64,000 nt of DNA, taken from contig OY365822.1 in the NCBI GenBank assembly GCA_959347315.1, positions 10,640,530 to 10,704,529 on the forward strand, written 5' to 3'. The notes under the pieces were generated by a model. The model saw only the letters and a list, made by a program, of their open reading frames with translations. It was not told the origin of the DNA and ran no database searches. A program made the position numbers and the translations under genes. Of the stretch, positions 34,230 to 46,240 are shown piece by piece. Numbering within the stretch: position 1 is the stretch's first letter; the number at the start of each line of letters is the position of its first letter. Source of the stretch: Bimastos eiseni (taxonomy: Eukaryota > Annelida > Clitellata > Crassiclitellata > Lumbricidae).

Positions 34230-36100
34230 CCCTGGTCGTACTATGCAAAATTACAACAAATTTCAATCAACCCTTTCTTATTTGTCTACTCATTGATCAT
34301 TGTGAAAATCCTTTGCTGATATAAAAGTAATCACTTATTTAATTAACCTAGTTGTTAATCACATGCCTAACAATGATTTACTAATGAAACTCACTCCAAC
34401 CACTATGAATGCCAGGGGGTAGAAACATGCCCCAAGTAGCTTTCATTGAATCCAGAGAAAGTCATCCGAAAAAGCAATACAGCAGAAAGCCTTAACGCAA
34501 CCTCTAATCACTGCAGGCACTTGTCAGGTATGAAAAATTAACGAGACTGTAATGGATTGGAGGACATAGGAGAGGAGACTGAGACTGATCCATCAGTGAA
34601 TTGAATTACACACTCAATAATGCAGTGAGATGTCTAATGCAAAGCATTCCAGAAGTAGAAAAGAGGTATTATGGGATGAATATTCGCTTGTAATGACAGG
34701 GGACTTCTCTCAAAAGTCTTTGTGGCATAATGCAAGGAGGTAGGGACAAAATTTATCTATAGAGTTGCAACAACACCTTCCCATGATACCCTGAAATAGG
34801 TGACATTTTCTGGTTGACAGTCAAACCAATTTCTAACAAAGGAATTGAGGGGTTGTGCTCCTCAAATATGTTACAATTAAAGGATTTGTAAAACACCTCT
34901 CACAGTACAACCTAATAAGAGGCGCTCCCTGAATAAAAGCCCCAGGAAAAAGAAATACCTCTGTTCAGATCATAGATGCAAAGGGAATATCCTTCCAAAG
35001 CAAGGGCAAACAGACCCATAAGAGCCATATTGGACAGAAGCAGTCCGAGTCCAAGGTACCAAGAGATCAAGTGGGTCCAAAGTTATGCTGTACTTCAATC
35101 CATTCTCTCAAATGAATTCCTTACAGCACATCCAAATGACTATCAGTACGCACAACTGTTCTAAACCATGTGTCACGTGACTAAAAGAAATACTATTATA
35201 ATAAAACTAGTAGTCTCTATTTAACTACACTCAAACTGACACAGTCGCAGTATAATAACAAGCATAGTAGAAACGAATGATCACGAGCTATCACAGGAGT
35301 CAAATTAAACTGTGCGGCAGCCATGCACGGTGCCCATTATATTATACATCTGACTTATCCATGCTGCAGTCTAAAGAATGAAGGACTAGTCACCCTTAGG
35401 AGTAGCAGGAATTGATCTTGCTTCCTACTGCTCTTCATGATGACATGTTATCCACTACTCTCTGCTCCCCACAAGGGTGTAACTTCTCCCCGGAAATGGA
35501 CAGAGTGAAACTTATGGGTATAGGGCAGAGAACCTCAGCGCACTCCATTGAGGAGTTATAGTCATTTAATTAATGTTTCTGAATTGCACAATCAGCTCAT
35601 TGCTAAAGCAAGCACCACAACCCTTATCAATTCATTCAGTCATCATGGACATCAATAAAACACAGTAACAGTTGCTACTGTGGAAATGCACACTATCACA
35701 AAATTTGTATTCCACACCAGTCTCACTGATTCCGCAAGAAGGAACCTCACTTCATTTTCTGCTGATAATTCATCTCCATTGGTCTGCACAATCTAGATGT
35801 TATCTTGAACAAAGATTGACCCCTTCAGTCTTTGTAGAATGCATGTCTAAAGTGCATTTACAATATATGCCAGATTTACACTATGTACATATGCCACTCA
35901 ATTGATATTCAAGCTTCCATGACACTCGAGTATTCGTTCATATGCGCTGAAGTCAACTACAACAACAACATTTACTAACGTTTTCCTGCATCAAACCGTT
36001 TTAGCATGTTCTGAATTCCGAAGCTTCACTGATCACACCACACATATTCGTTTGAATATGTAGTATGCAATAATATGCTTTTATGTAATAATAAAGAACA
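34230..36100. other. Intron 1 stretch, nothing recognised
   Basis: Unremarkable AT-rich sequence. I see no repeat unit, splice-bounded exon or mobile-element end that I can support. Confidence 0.4.
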
Positions 36101-36109
36101 TATTTTGTT

Positions 36110-36305
36110 CTTCACATACAAGAAACTACACTGGTTGCCAGATCAATGCAAAACGCACCAAGTTTAAGCTCTTATGCTTTAATATACCCTAGGTTACTCT
36201 CAATTATATGTCCAAGAGCTTTGTATGATGGTCTTATCCATCCATGCTGGGTTACGGATTCCTTTGCACTACTGCGCGAAGGTGACCCTGTCAAATTGAA
36301 CTTCC
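36110..36305 (+). pseudogene. Small LINE reverse transcriptase relic
   Basis: The plus-strand frame reads KKLHWLPDQCKTHQV, matching the LHWLPV block of CR1/L2-type LINEs. The following sequence (LGYSQLYVQEL) fits the next degraded block (ApPYLxxL). Stops interrupt it. Confidence 0.6.
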
Positions 36306-36371
36306 ACCATACAGGATAAAAGTTTTGATGTGGCAAGTCAAAATTTGTTTAAAAAAAGGGATACAGTAGTA

Positions 36372-36600
36372 TCGGTGGGACACCGCGGTTAACGGTACGT
36401 TCTGTGCCTTGCAACCGGAGGTGTTGCAGTTTCAAATCTACCTCAAACCGTTGCATAGCAAATCTGAAAAAGTATCTCACCAACAATTGGCTGTAAGGAA
36501 GGCAATGGGAAACCATCTCACACATCTCGTCGATGAGTGGCATAAAAGCCAATGGACCTGCCCTTGGGCAGAGAACTCATTATCATCACTAAGTTGCTAG
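36372..36600 (+). mobile_element. tRNA-derived SINE-like element
   Basis: GACACCGCGGTTAACGGTAC resembles an A box and CAGTTTCAAATCTACC a B box, at about the expected spacing. The body contains GGAAGGCAATGGGAAACC, a phrase found in several animal SINE tails. A single copy in the window limits confidence. Confidence 0.45.
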
Positions 36601-38194
36601 CATCTTGTTACATGTTACCTCCTCACTCTCCTATGTGCATAAGTGCTTTAACCCTTTGAGTAAATTGAGTCCCAGCATTTTTTCTCAAAAATGGCTTCAA
36701 ATCCATTAATTTTTATATGCTTTTGCTCAGCCAAAGAATATCAGAAAACAAGACAACTTATTGTTGGGGCTGGTTCTTAATATGAAATTCAGTGCAGCAT
36801 AAACTGGACATAAACGTTTCAGACACTTCGGACCGGACAACAAAACATTGTTTCTTTGCATTTCTCCGGCTTCCTATATGGTCCAACGGAACACATTTCA
36901 CATCGACCTGCATGGACGAATTCCATGAGGGCACAAATCAACAATTTTATGTCCACTTGGAGTCATATGTTTCGTCATCAGTCTTGCTCTTCTTCCTTGC
37001 ATATCTGTTGGTTACTGTAACTAATATAGACCAAAGCGATGCTAGAAAGAGCTGGTCAAAGCTTGATTCCACAGCTGTGATGCTGTGGATTCAAGTGGAA
37101 GCACGACTAAGGGTCCTTCATCCACCCTAAACTGCTTTGGCAGACTTGCTGAAGGGAAGGAAGTTGCCCACTCGTGCACACTAGAGGTATCGTCGTCACC
37201 ATTTTTAAGATCACTGCTTTCTGCACTAGAACCACTCAATTCACAACTCCATTCATCATCGCAGTGGTTTTGGCCCTCATCAGAACTGTCAGCGTAATTG
37301 GTATCTCCATTATGGCATCTGTTACCATCCTCCGGTAGGTCACGCGAAGCAATACAACGCTAATGGTGTGTATAGGACGTGCTGCGCGTTCCATAAAACT
37401 TAGCCTACTTGCATCCATTCCTAAACAATTCCACAAATATTCTGCTAGGTCTAAATGTATTTTAACAATAATTGTCCATTGGAATATTTATAACAAATTT
37501 CACCTTGGTCTTCTAGTATAAACAGAGTCACAGCAACCAATACTTCAAGTCGAACTAAGACCCAAATATGTGCCTATATGTACCTAACACATGCCTGTTA
37601 AGTTTCATATGGCGTGGGTGCACGGCGGGTAAACCAGCGCTCGGGACATAAACGAAACCTGAAATCTCGGGTTCACCTCAAAGGGTTAACCAATTCAGTT
37701 TGATTGTAGTTTGTATAATTAGGATGGGTGAACCCTTGATCAATTTCTCTTGAAATAGTGTCAAATAAATCTGCAATTACAATAATTACAGATAAAACAA
37801 ATGCCATCTGAATGTCAAAGTCAATAGCACACCCTACAGTTACACAGCTGCATTGATGTTTTGCAGCTGGACTTTTATCCCATGTTTATCCTGCACATTT
37901 TAGGAACCTCTCAAAAGTACGTGTAGCCATAGATTGGTATAGCTTTCTGTGGCAGTTACACTTACAGCTTTCAACCACAACACTAGTAACTAATATGGAG
38001 TGCGGTGCTTCTAGGAATGGACACAGAAGCCATGAGAAGACTTAAATCTATGCACATTCTATTCACAACTGTTTGTTCTTTTTATGCCTTTCGGGTCTCT
38101 TACAACAGTGCCCTAATGTGACATGAAACTCCAGCGTAAAACCATTCCGGACCCTCAGAGGTATATAAGGTACATATACTAATATAGACGTGCC

Positions 38195-38433
38195 TTTACT
38201 ACATTTTGAAATTCTTGAAATTTGATATCGCCCTTCTCCCAACATCTTTTGCTCAGAAGTGCACACGCCTCGAAGGCGCAATTGCAGTTGTACTGCAGAG
38301 CAATTGTGCGCGAAGGACTTGCTCAAGGTCCCTACACAGTGACTGACGCCTCAGACGAGAGTCCATCCCGCTCACTCAGCGCACACTGAGTGTTACGGGC
38401 CGACCACTCTAACCGATCAGCCACAGTGCCGCA
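38195..38433 (-). mobile_element. tRNA-derived SINE, copy 2
   Basis: Reverse complement of the element at 2,936. Minus-strand blocks run GGTTAGAGTGGTCGGCC, CACTGTGTAGGGACC, GCGCACAATTGCTCTGC, CACTTCTGAGCAAAAGATG and GATATCAAATTTCAAG. Similarity may continue left to about 38,100 with GGACCCTCAG-type sequence absent from copy 1. Confidence 0.7.
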
Positions 38434-38519
38434 CGTATAATATGCATATACCAAAACTGGTCATCAAGATGCAGTCCAGAAGTGGAAGGATAGCTTGACT
38501 TCAGAGCAAACATGACACT

Positions 38520-38640
38520 GGCATTCAAATATATTATTAGTATTATTATTATTATCATGTTTATTATTATTACTACAAACATTTACAAGGCGCCCTTTCA
38601 AGATTCCTACTCAGAGGCGCCTCCTGCGCAGATCTACATG
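38520..38640 (+). repeat. (ATT)n followed by TATAGCGCC-family fragment
   Basis: ATT triplets at 38,528-38,575, then TTTACAAGGCGCCCTTTCAA and CTCAGAGGCGCCTCC, a diverged end of the dispersed family. Confidence 0.5.
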
Positions 38641-39395
38641 ATGTTCAAATCAATATTAGGATCAAATATATCAGATACCTTTTCCTTAATAGCCAACATA
38701 AAGTTGTATCTGGCATCATATGCAATGGGATTTGAACCCCAAGGAACAGAGCTAAAAGGCAATTGCATTATTAATCCTCCACAATGATCTCCATAACAAT
38801 GCAGATCATAAAACTACATAGAGCCCCCATCAAATTATTCTGTCACATCATTATCCAATTTGCATTGCAAACTCTAGACTATCTATTCTACATATATTAT
38901 AATGAAATGCTGTTCTACATCACAAAATTCTTGAAATAACATAACATCAAATGTTGCATGAAATGTAAAGTAGTGAGGAGCAATGTAATGTAATTTAATG
39001 TCAGCTATCAACTTTCATCATCTCACATTCAGGAAAGCTAACATATTCTTCAGTGCTCAATCAAATCATCACATAAGGGTAATCTGCAAGAGTCACACGG
39101 GTTATTACCAGTAACTGAAATTAACCAAATGTTACCTAAGCATATTTAGAATACTAGACATGCCTTTACATTATCATGCTCAAAATTAATCTAGTCCTTG
39201 CTCTGCAGAATCACGGGAGTTTACAATGAATATGACCACACACAATTTAATTCTCAAAAATTTGTTTAACATGATCATTGGTTTATCACCAGCAGGACAC
39301 ATGCATTGTTAGGAAGTCGGTTGTCTTTGTGTCATCTGTTGTTGGCCATAAATTTCTTTGCTGTGCTACATAATAAGTAAGGGAATAACTGTATC

Positions 39396-39664
39396 TAGGG
39401 CCATGTGGTTTATGCAATTTCATATTTTTTGCATAAATTGGCAGTTTTTGCAAAAATTTCTAAATGGAAATTTTTCACAAATTATTACATAAAATTAGGA
39501 ACTTTCGGTCAGTGTCAACTATCATTGGCTTGTCCAGGCTATTATTAGCCAACAGGGGCTATAGTCTACCGACCAGACGATGTAATTGTTAATGACAAGG
39601 ACCCGTTGTTTATGCGATTTTTCATATAATTTAAGAAAAATTTTCCCATAATCCACGGGGCTTA
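39396..39664. mobile_element. hAT-like MITE (269 bp)
   Basis: Left end TAGGGCCATGTGGTTTATG. The right end reverse complements to TAAGCCCCGTGGATTATGG, imperfect inverted repeats with one gap. The flanking 8-mers ACTGTATC (39,388-39,395) and ACTATATC (39,665-39,672) match at seven of eight. The interior repeats TTTATGC/GCATAAA blocks. No coding. Confidence 0.65.
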
Positions 39665-39829
39665 ACTATATCCTTTATTAAAATCAACTGCTAACCGAAC
39701 TTTGGTGCACATGAAATTGTTTGACCTCAGTTGTTCCCCAGCCAGAACATCCAACAGCAACAGAAGCTACTCTGGTTGGTCCAACTTTCAGGAAAACATT
39801 GTCTAGCATCTTGCTCCATGTCGTCCATC

Positions 39830-39965
39830 TTAATCACTATTCTGTAAAAGCCTGTAAACCATTATTATCGAACCAGGCATTCCGTCGGTGGGCTAAGAGC
39901 ATCTCTGATGAGTCTCTCCTGAAGAGGAGCTATATAAATGTTATTACAAATACAATATTACAATA
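39830..39965 (+). repeat. Probable LINE 3' tail
   Basis: ATCTCTGATGAGTCTCTCC then GAGGAGCTATATAAATGTTA, closing with an ATTAC-type repeat. This is the style of CR1/L2 LINE 3' ends (CTGATGxG...GxGCTATATAAATG). Similar endings occur at 34,140-34,225 and 31,140-31,185. Confidence 0.45.
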
Positions 39966-39999
39966 TTAAAATATATTAAAAACATTTTGTGCTGCTATG

Positions 40000-41790
40000 G
40001 TCAGAAAAACAACCTAAATGGATCAACAAAAGTGATAGATTGTCCCCTTACCATATTGTGAAAATATTTACTATCTAGAATGTCAATAATTCTAGCTACG
40101 GTACTTTAATTGTTCACAATCACTCATGTTAGCATATATGCATTTCTGTCGAATTGCTTCTTTCTAAATAAATGAATATCATATATCATAAGAAGCTGAT
40201 ATCATGGCCAAATAATTGATGTCCACTAAAATTGTCAATTAATAAATTTAACTCAAAGCAAGCACATAAGAAAAGTTCTTATAAGTCTTAACATTTTAAT
40301 GGCCAGTGTCATTAATTATGCCTTACACTTTACTACATGTAGGTGCCGGTCGTTAAAAGGTTAGAGCTCATACAACAATGCAATAATAATCAGACAAATT
40401 TAACAGATGATGCTTTTAATCATATTTTTTAAATGTGATGAGCACAGAGCATAGCTGTTAACTTAGCAGGTCATGAATTAATATAAATTTTCTTATAAAA
40501 TTATTACTGTAAGCTCCACGAAATCAATGTACATATATAACATGTTCCCATATAGTCCTGACCTACTGGCCACACTTAGGAGAAAGCAGTCATAAAATAT
40601 GGTAGAATTGCATGATTTTAAATATTTAAAATCTTGTCGTATCCACCAACATCATTATACAATATTCTTTAAGTAATGGTTTCATATTCACAGATCATTC
40701 AAGCATGTAGGCTAATTAACTGGTAGCCCTAAAAATGATAATGATATTATTATTATTATTATTACCATCATTATCATTATCATGTAAGATCTTAGTTTCA
40801 CTGCCCTAACAACATATAGGGTTATGTCAAAGATTGCTCGATTATTTTGATATGCTTCATGGAACATAAAACATAAGTCCTAATCTGAATTGATCCATTG
40901 ACGACTGGCAGATGTGGATGCCAGACAGTAGGCTCTTCCAACCGATGGACTAGCCACATACATATTAAAGGTAGGATGTTCGGTACAGGTCCGCATTAAC
41001 TCTCCTTACTTAAGCATAATTTTTTCATCCATTCAGCTTCTTCTTTAACATGGATTCTTTTCAGCAATCCCGCTTCTACTTAAACAAGATTCTTTTCATA
41101 TATCTTAAACTTGATTCTTTAATCCATCAAACATCGGCCTAAACATGATTATTTTTCATCAATCCTGCTGGCATTATGTGGCATTCATTATGAGGTCTAA
41201 AACAAGGGAGTAAATCCGGACCTGTACCGGATGTTCCACAACTTAGTGGGCACTATATAAAGCCTCTGTCACACAAGACTGTCGGGCAAGGCCAACTCGC
41301 AAAATAACAAACCATGCATCAGACAGTATTACACAGAAGCATTTCTAGTTATTGTTGGATAAATTCAAGTCATAACAAATTATATATGACGAACCCGAAG
41401 AAAATCTGTTACAAATTTTTTAAGGAACTGGCGACAACACGCGAACAACAACGGGTCTCAACCCAAACGATAACAATTTAGACAATTTTAATCGACGGAA
41501 TGGCAACAGGTTGGCAGGCTTAATACTGACATATTTTAAACAATATTTTAAACGCTCCATGTTTTAGCACTCTGCGAAACATGAAAACATCTCACGCACT
41601 TACTATTCCACCCACCTCCGCTTCCATGCGCTCAGTGCACTCGAAATGAAGCGTCATGACAACGCAAAATTACTAACCGGTGCAAATATCTAGTTTTCAG
41701 ATTTAAAATGACCAAATCTGGACCTAACACAACGTCAAAGAACAACCCAATATCATCACGGCTACAAATAACGATGCAAGTATAAGAACG
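40000..41790. other. 5' part of intron 1, nothing recognised
   Basis: AT-rich intronic DNA with one (ATT)n run at 40,745-40,770. CAATCC...CTTAAAC/ATGATTCTTTT phrases repeat loosely at 41,030-41,170. No supported element or exon. Confidence 0.4.
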
Positions 41791-41801
41791 CCGATGTTTA
41801 C

Positions 41802-41877
41802 CGATTTTGTTCGCGGAATCGTGGTCGTCGCCTGCAACCGATTCTGCACCAATGCGACGTAGAGCCGCGTCCGCCAT
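41802..41877 (-). CDS. MAP7: MAP7-like exon 1 (start codon exon)
   Basis: The ATG at 41,877 lies in a strong initiation context (AAGATGGCGG: A at -3, G at +4). It opens MADAALRRIG and 25 codons to a donor CG|GTAAAC, leaving one nucleotide (phase 1). The reading frame stays open upstream without a nearer ATG, so this is the best start. Joining the phase-1 G to exon 2 makes an Asp codon. The start-codon region also matches a YY1 site, common just downstream of animal transcription starts. The short acidic N-terminus has no signal peptide, as expected for a cytosolic cytoskeletal protein. Confidence 0.7.
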
Positions 41878-42560
41878 CTTGATCAGACGATCAGCGTCTC
41901 CCTCTGGTGGCTGCACGACGAATGCCGTCGTCAGACCGCGTGCGACGCATGGAGTAGCGCTGTGCGTCGGATGCAGTACAGAGGCGCAAAACGGACACGC
42001 AATACGATGATAATAATTTTATAATGCCTATACAGATTTCCCGCTTCAGATAGGCATGATTCGTTCTGAGAAATAAGCCAGATTTTTTTCCAAATTGAGA
42101 TACACATGTACATCCCTCGATTATGCTTAGGAGCTGTGAAGTTTGTACTAGGTCTAAAATAGAAATGTACAAACTTAATGGCTATTGACGGAAACGTGTT
42201 TTGACGCCATAGGGTGTCGTAAAATTGCTAAGAACAATCCCAAAATAGAACTAAGGCAATCAACAACTACGACAATGATAATAAAACCCAGTTAATGTCG
42301 TAATTTTCGCAGCTTTATTGATGTCTGATGCTACACAAATATGTACGTTTGCACCGTTTGACCAGCGTTTTCGATATAAGAGCATCATATAATACTTTAC
42401 ATGGCATAATTCGACCGCAATTTGGAAAACCGATCCACAGACCCACCCCGTACAGGCCTGCGTTATTTTAACTTATTTTACAGTTTCGTTGTAGCGCTTT
42501 GTTAAACGATGATGACGCCATCTTTGGCTCTTTTGTCTTACGTCATCTTTGTTGCGCCGT
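41878..42560 (-). promoter_or_regulatory. Probable 5' UTR and promoter of the MAP7-like gene, possibly bidirectional
   Basis: The start codon sits in AAGATGGCGG, a YY1 consensus in the usual orientation for sites just downstream of animal transcription starts. GC content is raised at 41,800-42,000 (many CpGs) relative to the AT-rich surroundings. About 640 bp upstream are TGACGCCA (42,513-42,520) and TTACGTCATC (42,538-42,547), two CRE/ATF-like sites 25 bp apart. A GCCATCTT also lies at 42,518. No TATA box is obvious. The exact transcription start is not determined, and no divergent gene is recognised on the plus strand. Confidence 0.45.
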
Positions 42561-43059
42561 TATCATGGTGCAACATTTTCTCAATTTGTGAAAGAACTTC
42601 GAAGAACTTCTGCGCTTTCAAATTTTCGAATGAACACGAATTTCAAGACGGTCGATGTTTGAAAACTTTATCTTCGATTGATTAAAGAATACCGTGGCGG
42701 TCGACGTTTGAAGCAACCTCAGCCTGTGAGAAAAAGGTACAACGACCAGACTGTTGGCAACTTGGCACACGCGACCGCAGAAGAAGATCCGAGTAAGAAA
42801 TTTTGACAAGCATTTCGTATATAGAAAAATACCCTATAGATGCCAAATGCTTGCCGAAATTTTAAGGTTTCTGTACATTAACTATCAAGAAAGTGATTAG
42901 AGTTCGTCATTCCACTAAGTTATTGGATACGGCGCTAATGATCTCAGATAGACCTGCATGAATACTAGAACAATTGGCACAATACGAAACCTAGTAGCTA
43001 GAAGAAAAGTTGGCGCCGGCCTATGAGTAAAATTATCTATGCAAAAGTCTGGCAGTTTA

Positions 43060-43420
43060 CCCCAGTAACACAAAGGTATATAGACCTACGATTGAGGTCA
43101 TTTGCATGGTGTAAAACCGTATAGATCCTTTGTCACATTTAGTGGAGTAACAGTTACTGTAGGCCTACATACTGTACTGTTGGCATGTTGTGAAACCCAG
43201 TAAGATCGACCAGTGTATTATGAGGGTTGTTGGTGTAATGCTGATTAGGACCAGAATTGATAAGAATCAGTAGAATGGAGCTACTAAACCCAAATGATCG
43301 AGTCCAAATGACTCCCGTAGTCACTGACCTGAGATAAACTCAGTAAGACCAACTTATGCGAAGGTCATTCGCATGGTGCAAAACTCAACAAGAGGACTTT
43401 TGACATTATGGATTCTGCAT
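43060..43420 (+). repeat. Decayed 45-50 bp units related to the 48-bp satellite, left cluster
   Basis: Spaced copies of GGTCATTTGCATGGTGTAAA, GAAACCCAGTAAGATCGACC, CTCAGTAAGACCAACTTATG and CATTCGCATGGTGCAAAAC. The order GCATG-xx-TAAAACxCAGTAAGACCAx-TAT parallels the satellite monomer (GGCATG, TTGAAACACAGTAAGACCAG). Confidence 0.6.
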
Positions 43421-44359
43421 GCTTCTGTAACTCTGAATCGGTTGCCAATCAGAAATTCTGTAAACTCTAGTTGAGACGGTATTGGATGGGTCAGCATACT
43501 GCATATATACATGTGTGTGCTAGCCTTGCAGTGGTAGCTCGTCTAATTTTGAGAGCAAGTTTTGCTAATTCACATGCTCTTAAGTTTAATATATTTTTAG
43601 AAAACACAGAGTGCCTATGATTTGTTTTGCACCTTTGTGGCACTATAAAATTTTTCAATTACAAATTAAAATATGTAGTTCAACTGAGTCGTGCAGCATA
43701 ATTTCTGCATAAATACTAGTGTACATGCATACTTGAATGGACCAAGGTTAACAAAAACAGGAAAACCTTTCCTATGCAGTAAGTATTACTGTTTCAATAG
43801 GAAATTTTTATTTTTAGTTTGTTATAGCTAAATGCGTTAATCTAAACACCATAGTTTATTTAACTTAATTTTTTAGCATGATTCAGCGTAATGACAAAGG
43901 GTGTCCAGTCCTCTACTAAGAATAGGTATATGGAGGTCCTCTATTTCGCTCTGTGCGTCTTTCCTTTGGGTACATCTGTCTGTGCTTTGCCGTCGCATGC
44001 TGCCAATTACAATGCAATGTAAGCCTAATGTGTAATGTAATGTAATGTAAATCCTCGAAAATTTCTCAGCGCCCACAAAAGCCACATCAGGGAGACCAGC
44101 TTATTCACCGGCGCTAGGCTGTGAAGTATGTTAAACCTAGTACATGTCTTGTCATTGGTCAGAAGTCATTCACTGTCATCCGTTCTGGAACTCTCTACCT
44201 CCACATGTTTGCAACTCTCTCTGTGATATGGTATTTTGCTCTAGACCTGGTTATACCAGAAAAGAAAAGCATTTTGATATGTAGAGACCAATCCACACAG
44301 ATGATCATATTACTAGAACATCAGTGTACCGTGTCTAAACAGAAATTTTGTATAAGTAT

Positions 44360-45201
44360 CAGTAGTGTCGCCACGGAGGGAGCAGGGGGGGGCAGCTGCC
44401 CCATCCTGGCCCAGGATGGGTCTTGCGATTCGTGCAAATCTGAGGAGTTTTTACATGGGTATTGGTACCTTACGTGATTTGTAATTTGACATTTCACAAT
44501 TAAGGTCCTCTGCATATATTCTCTGATGAAGTCAAACTTTGGCATTTATCAAGATGATTTAGGTACTTTTATTTCGAAATTATAGTTTAAAAATTTGTGG
44601 TAAACAAGAGCCAAAAACGTAATTCATTTGGCATCAAATGCTTAAAATTGCGCAGGCTTCTGGAGGTCAGCCCAAGACAGAAAAATAAACCCGTCGTTAT
44701 GGCTTTTTGCTCCCTCAACTTCCAAATTCCGGCAAAGCCACTGTATACAACACCTATTTTGCAAGCAACCCTACACAGAAATGCTTTTCCAGATGAAGCT
44801 GGGTTGCACGGCTAGTTTTACTTTAAAACTTAACTTCATCTCGCGTTTAGTAATCTGACTATGGCTTGCAGTTTAAATCTAGAAAGACACTGCAATTTCC
44901 AATGCTTCGACTGCAAACGCTCAAACGTCTAGACGCCTTCTAATGCCTAAATTCTCAGCTTCCTAACATATTATATAGGCACATTTTTTCACACATCGAG
45001 ATGATTTAGGCATTTTTATTTCGAAAGAATAGTATAAAAATATGAGGTAAACAAGACCCAAAATGCACTCCATTAGGTATCAATTGCTCAAAATTTTGCA
45101 AGCTGCTGGGGCTCTACCCCAGCTTACGACGCTGCCCCAGACCCTCTAGTCGTTAGGGGCTTTTTGCCTCCCCCAACCTCGAAGCTCTGGCGACTCCACT
45201 C
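44360..45201. mobile_element. hAT-type non-autonomous element (842 bp) with perfect 8-bp target duplication
   Basis: Left end CAGTAGTGTCGCCA. The right end reverse complements to GAGTGGAGTCGCCA (11 of 14 match). It is flanked on both sides by ATAAGTAT (44,352-44,359 and 45,202-45,209), fitting nTnnnnAn. The interior has two direct repeats of about 115 bp (44,549-44,663 and 45,000-45,112: GATGATTTAGG, TTTTTATTTCGAAA, GGTAAACAAGA). Both ends carry poly-G/C blocks. No transposase. Confidence 0.8.
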
Positions 45202-45420
45202 ATAAGTATGAATACTGTTTGGGTGATATAGGGTCCTATAAGACCAGTAAACATGTTAGGATTGTTTACCTTGCGTGCTGTACTTGCAGTTTAAGAAATG
45301 GTCTTACATACATATAACATAATAAGTAAAGCTCTTGTTTTGTGTATTGGCATGCAATCCCGCATGTATGACCTTTTGTTAGAACTCAGTAAGTTCAATA
45401 TAAATGAAAAGATCATTGAC

Positions 45421-45875
45421 TTGGTGCTAAGCCTAAAATACCGGTATAAATATGATGAACTATTTTATAGGGAACTGATTTTTGGAAGATTTTTAAGTAC
45501 AGCTCAACTAACGACTCTTTGGAGAAGAATCACCCAGAAATCATACATGAACGACGTAGTGATGCACAAGGATACATATAAGAAGTGAACGTTGTGAAGG
45601 CTGGAATGATCTGAAGTGTTCTTCATTCCGCTCCACCAGACTGCCAAGCCAGAATACCAGATAAGTTGATTATTTTTTTATGAGATAAATACCCCCAATG
45701 TCAAAGTTAACCCTGTCAATTCTACTCCACCAGGGATCCTATAATAATTATAACCTTACTGTGAACACTTTGCCTAGTAACTTGTGAATAGTGGATACTT
45801 GGTCCTAAACATCAAATACCGGTATAAATATGATAAACTATTTTATATGGACCGATTTTCGGAATATTTTGACTC
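45421..45875 (+). repeat. Diverged direct repeat, offset 378 bp
   Basis: About 75 bp starting TTGGTGCTAAGCC (45,421) and TTGGTCCTAAACA (45,799). Both contain AATACCGGTATAAATATGAT and ACTATTTTATA. The first copy lies in a 96-codon plus-strand frame that is not supported as a gene. Confidence 0.7.
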
Positions 45876-46039
45876 ATGTCCTGCTGCTAAAGCCAATTTA
45901 CATAAGAGGATCTTTAGGATTGTGTAAAATTCAGAAAGGCTAGTAAAAATGAAATGAAATAATCACGGAAATATTGTTAAAACCATCCTGAATGGTATAA
46001 TAGGAGACCAATGGCATTGGGATGCACTCTTTAGCACCA

Positions 46040-46206
46040 AGTATCCAAGGGTCATTAGATTAGCGTGGTGAGACCCATCAGTGTATAATAAGAAACACTG
46101 TCAGATCAATATTTAATTATGTAAATTCCAGTAAGACAAGCGCATTTACATGGATGATGTAAACCCATAAGACCAATGTACATGTATGTACGAAGATCAT
46201 TCGTTG

Positions 46207-46240
<34 letters not shown>

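Larger units (their letters stand above)
49..41877 (-). other. MAP7: MAP7/ensconsin-like gene, nine exons, 3' end outside the window
   Basis: Gene model joined by eye from nine minus-strand open segments with AG acceptors and GT donors. Exon lengths in order are 76, 174, 233, 79, 207, 1352, 191, 274 and 108 nt, and every junction keeps phase, giving 898 codons with no stop. Residues about 84-187 are an Arg/Glu coiled coil matching the MAP7 microtubule-binding segment. Residues about 740-898 contain EKRRLARERAE followed by a long Lys/Glu helix, as in the C-terminal MAP7 domain that binds kinesin-1 in known members. The linker between them is low complexity. Human paralogues are about 730-880 residues, so this protein is somewhat longer because of the linker. 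In known animals the protein recruits and activates kinesin-1 on microtubules. Family assignment rests on recalled motif likeness. The last exon(s) and 3' UTR lie left of base 1, and an extra alternative exon in the 18-kb first intron cannot be excluded. Confidence 0.8.

Noticed and set aside
42585..42615. GAACTTCGAAGAACTTC as a heat-shock element
   Set aside because: The GAA/TTC blocks are spaced by one or zero bases, not the two required for nGAAnnTTCn.
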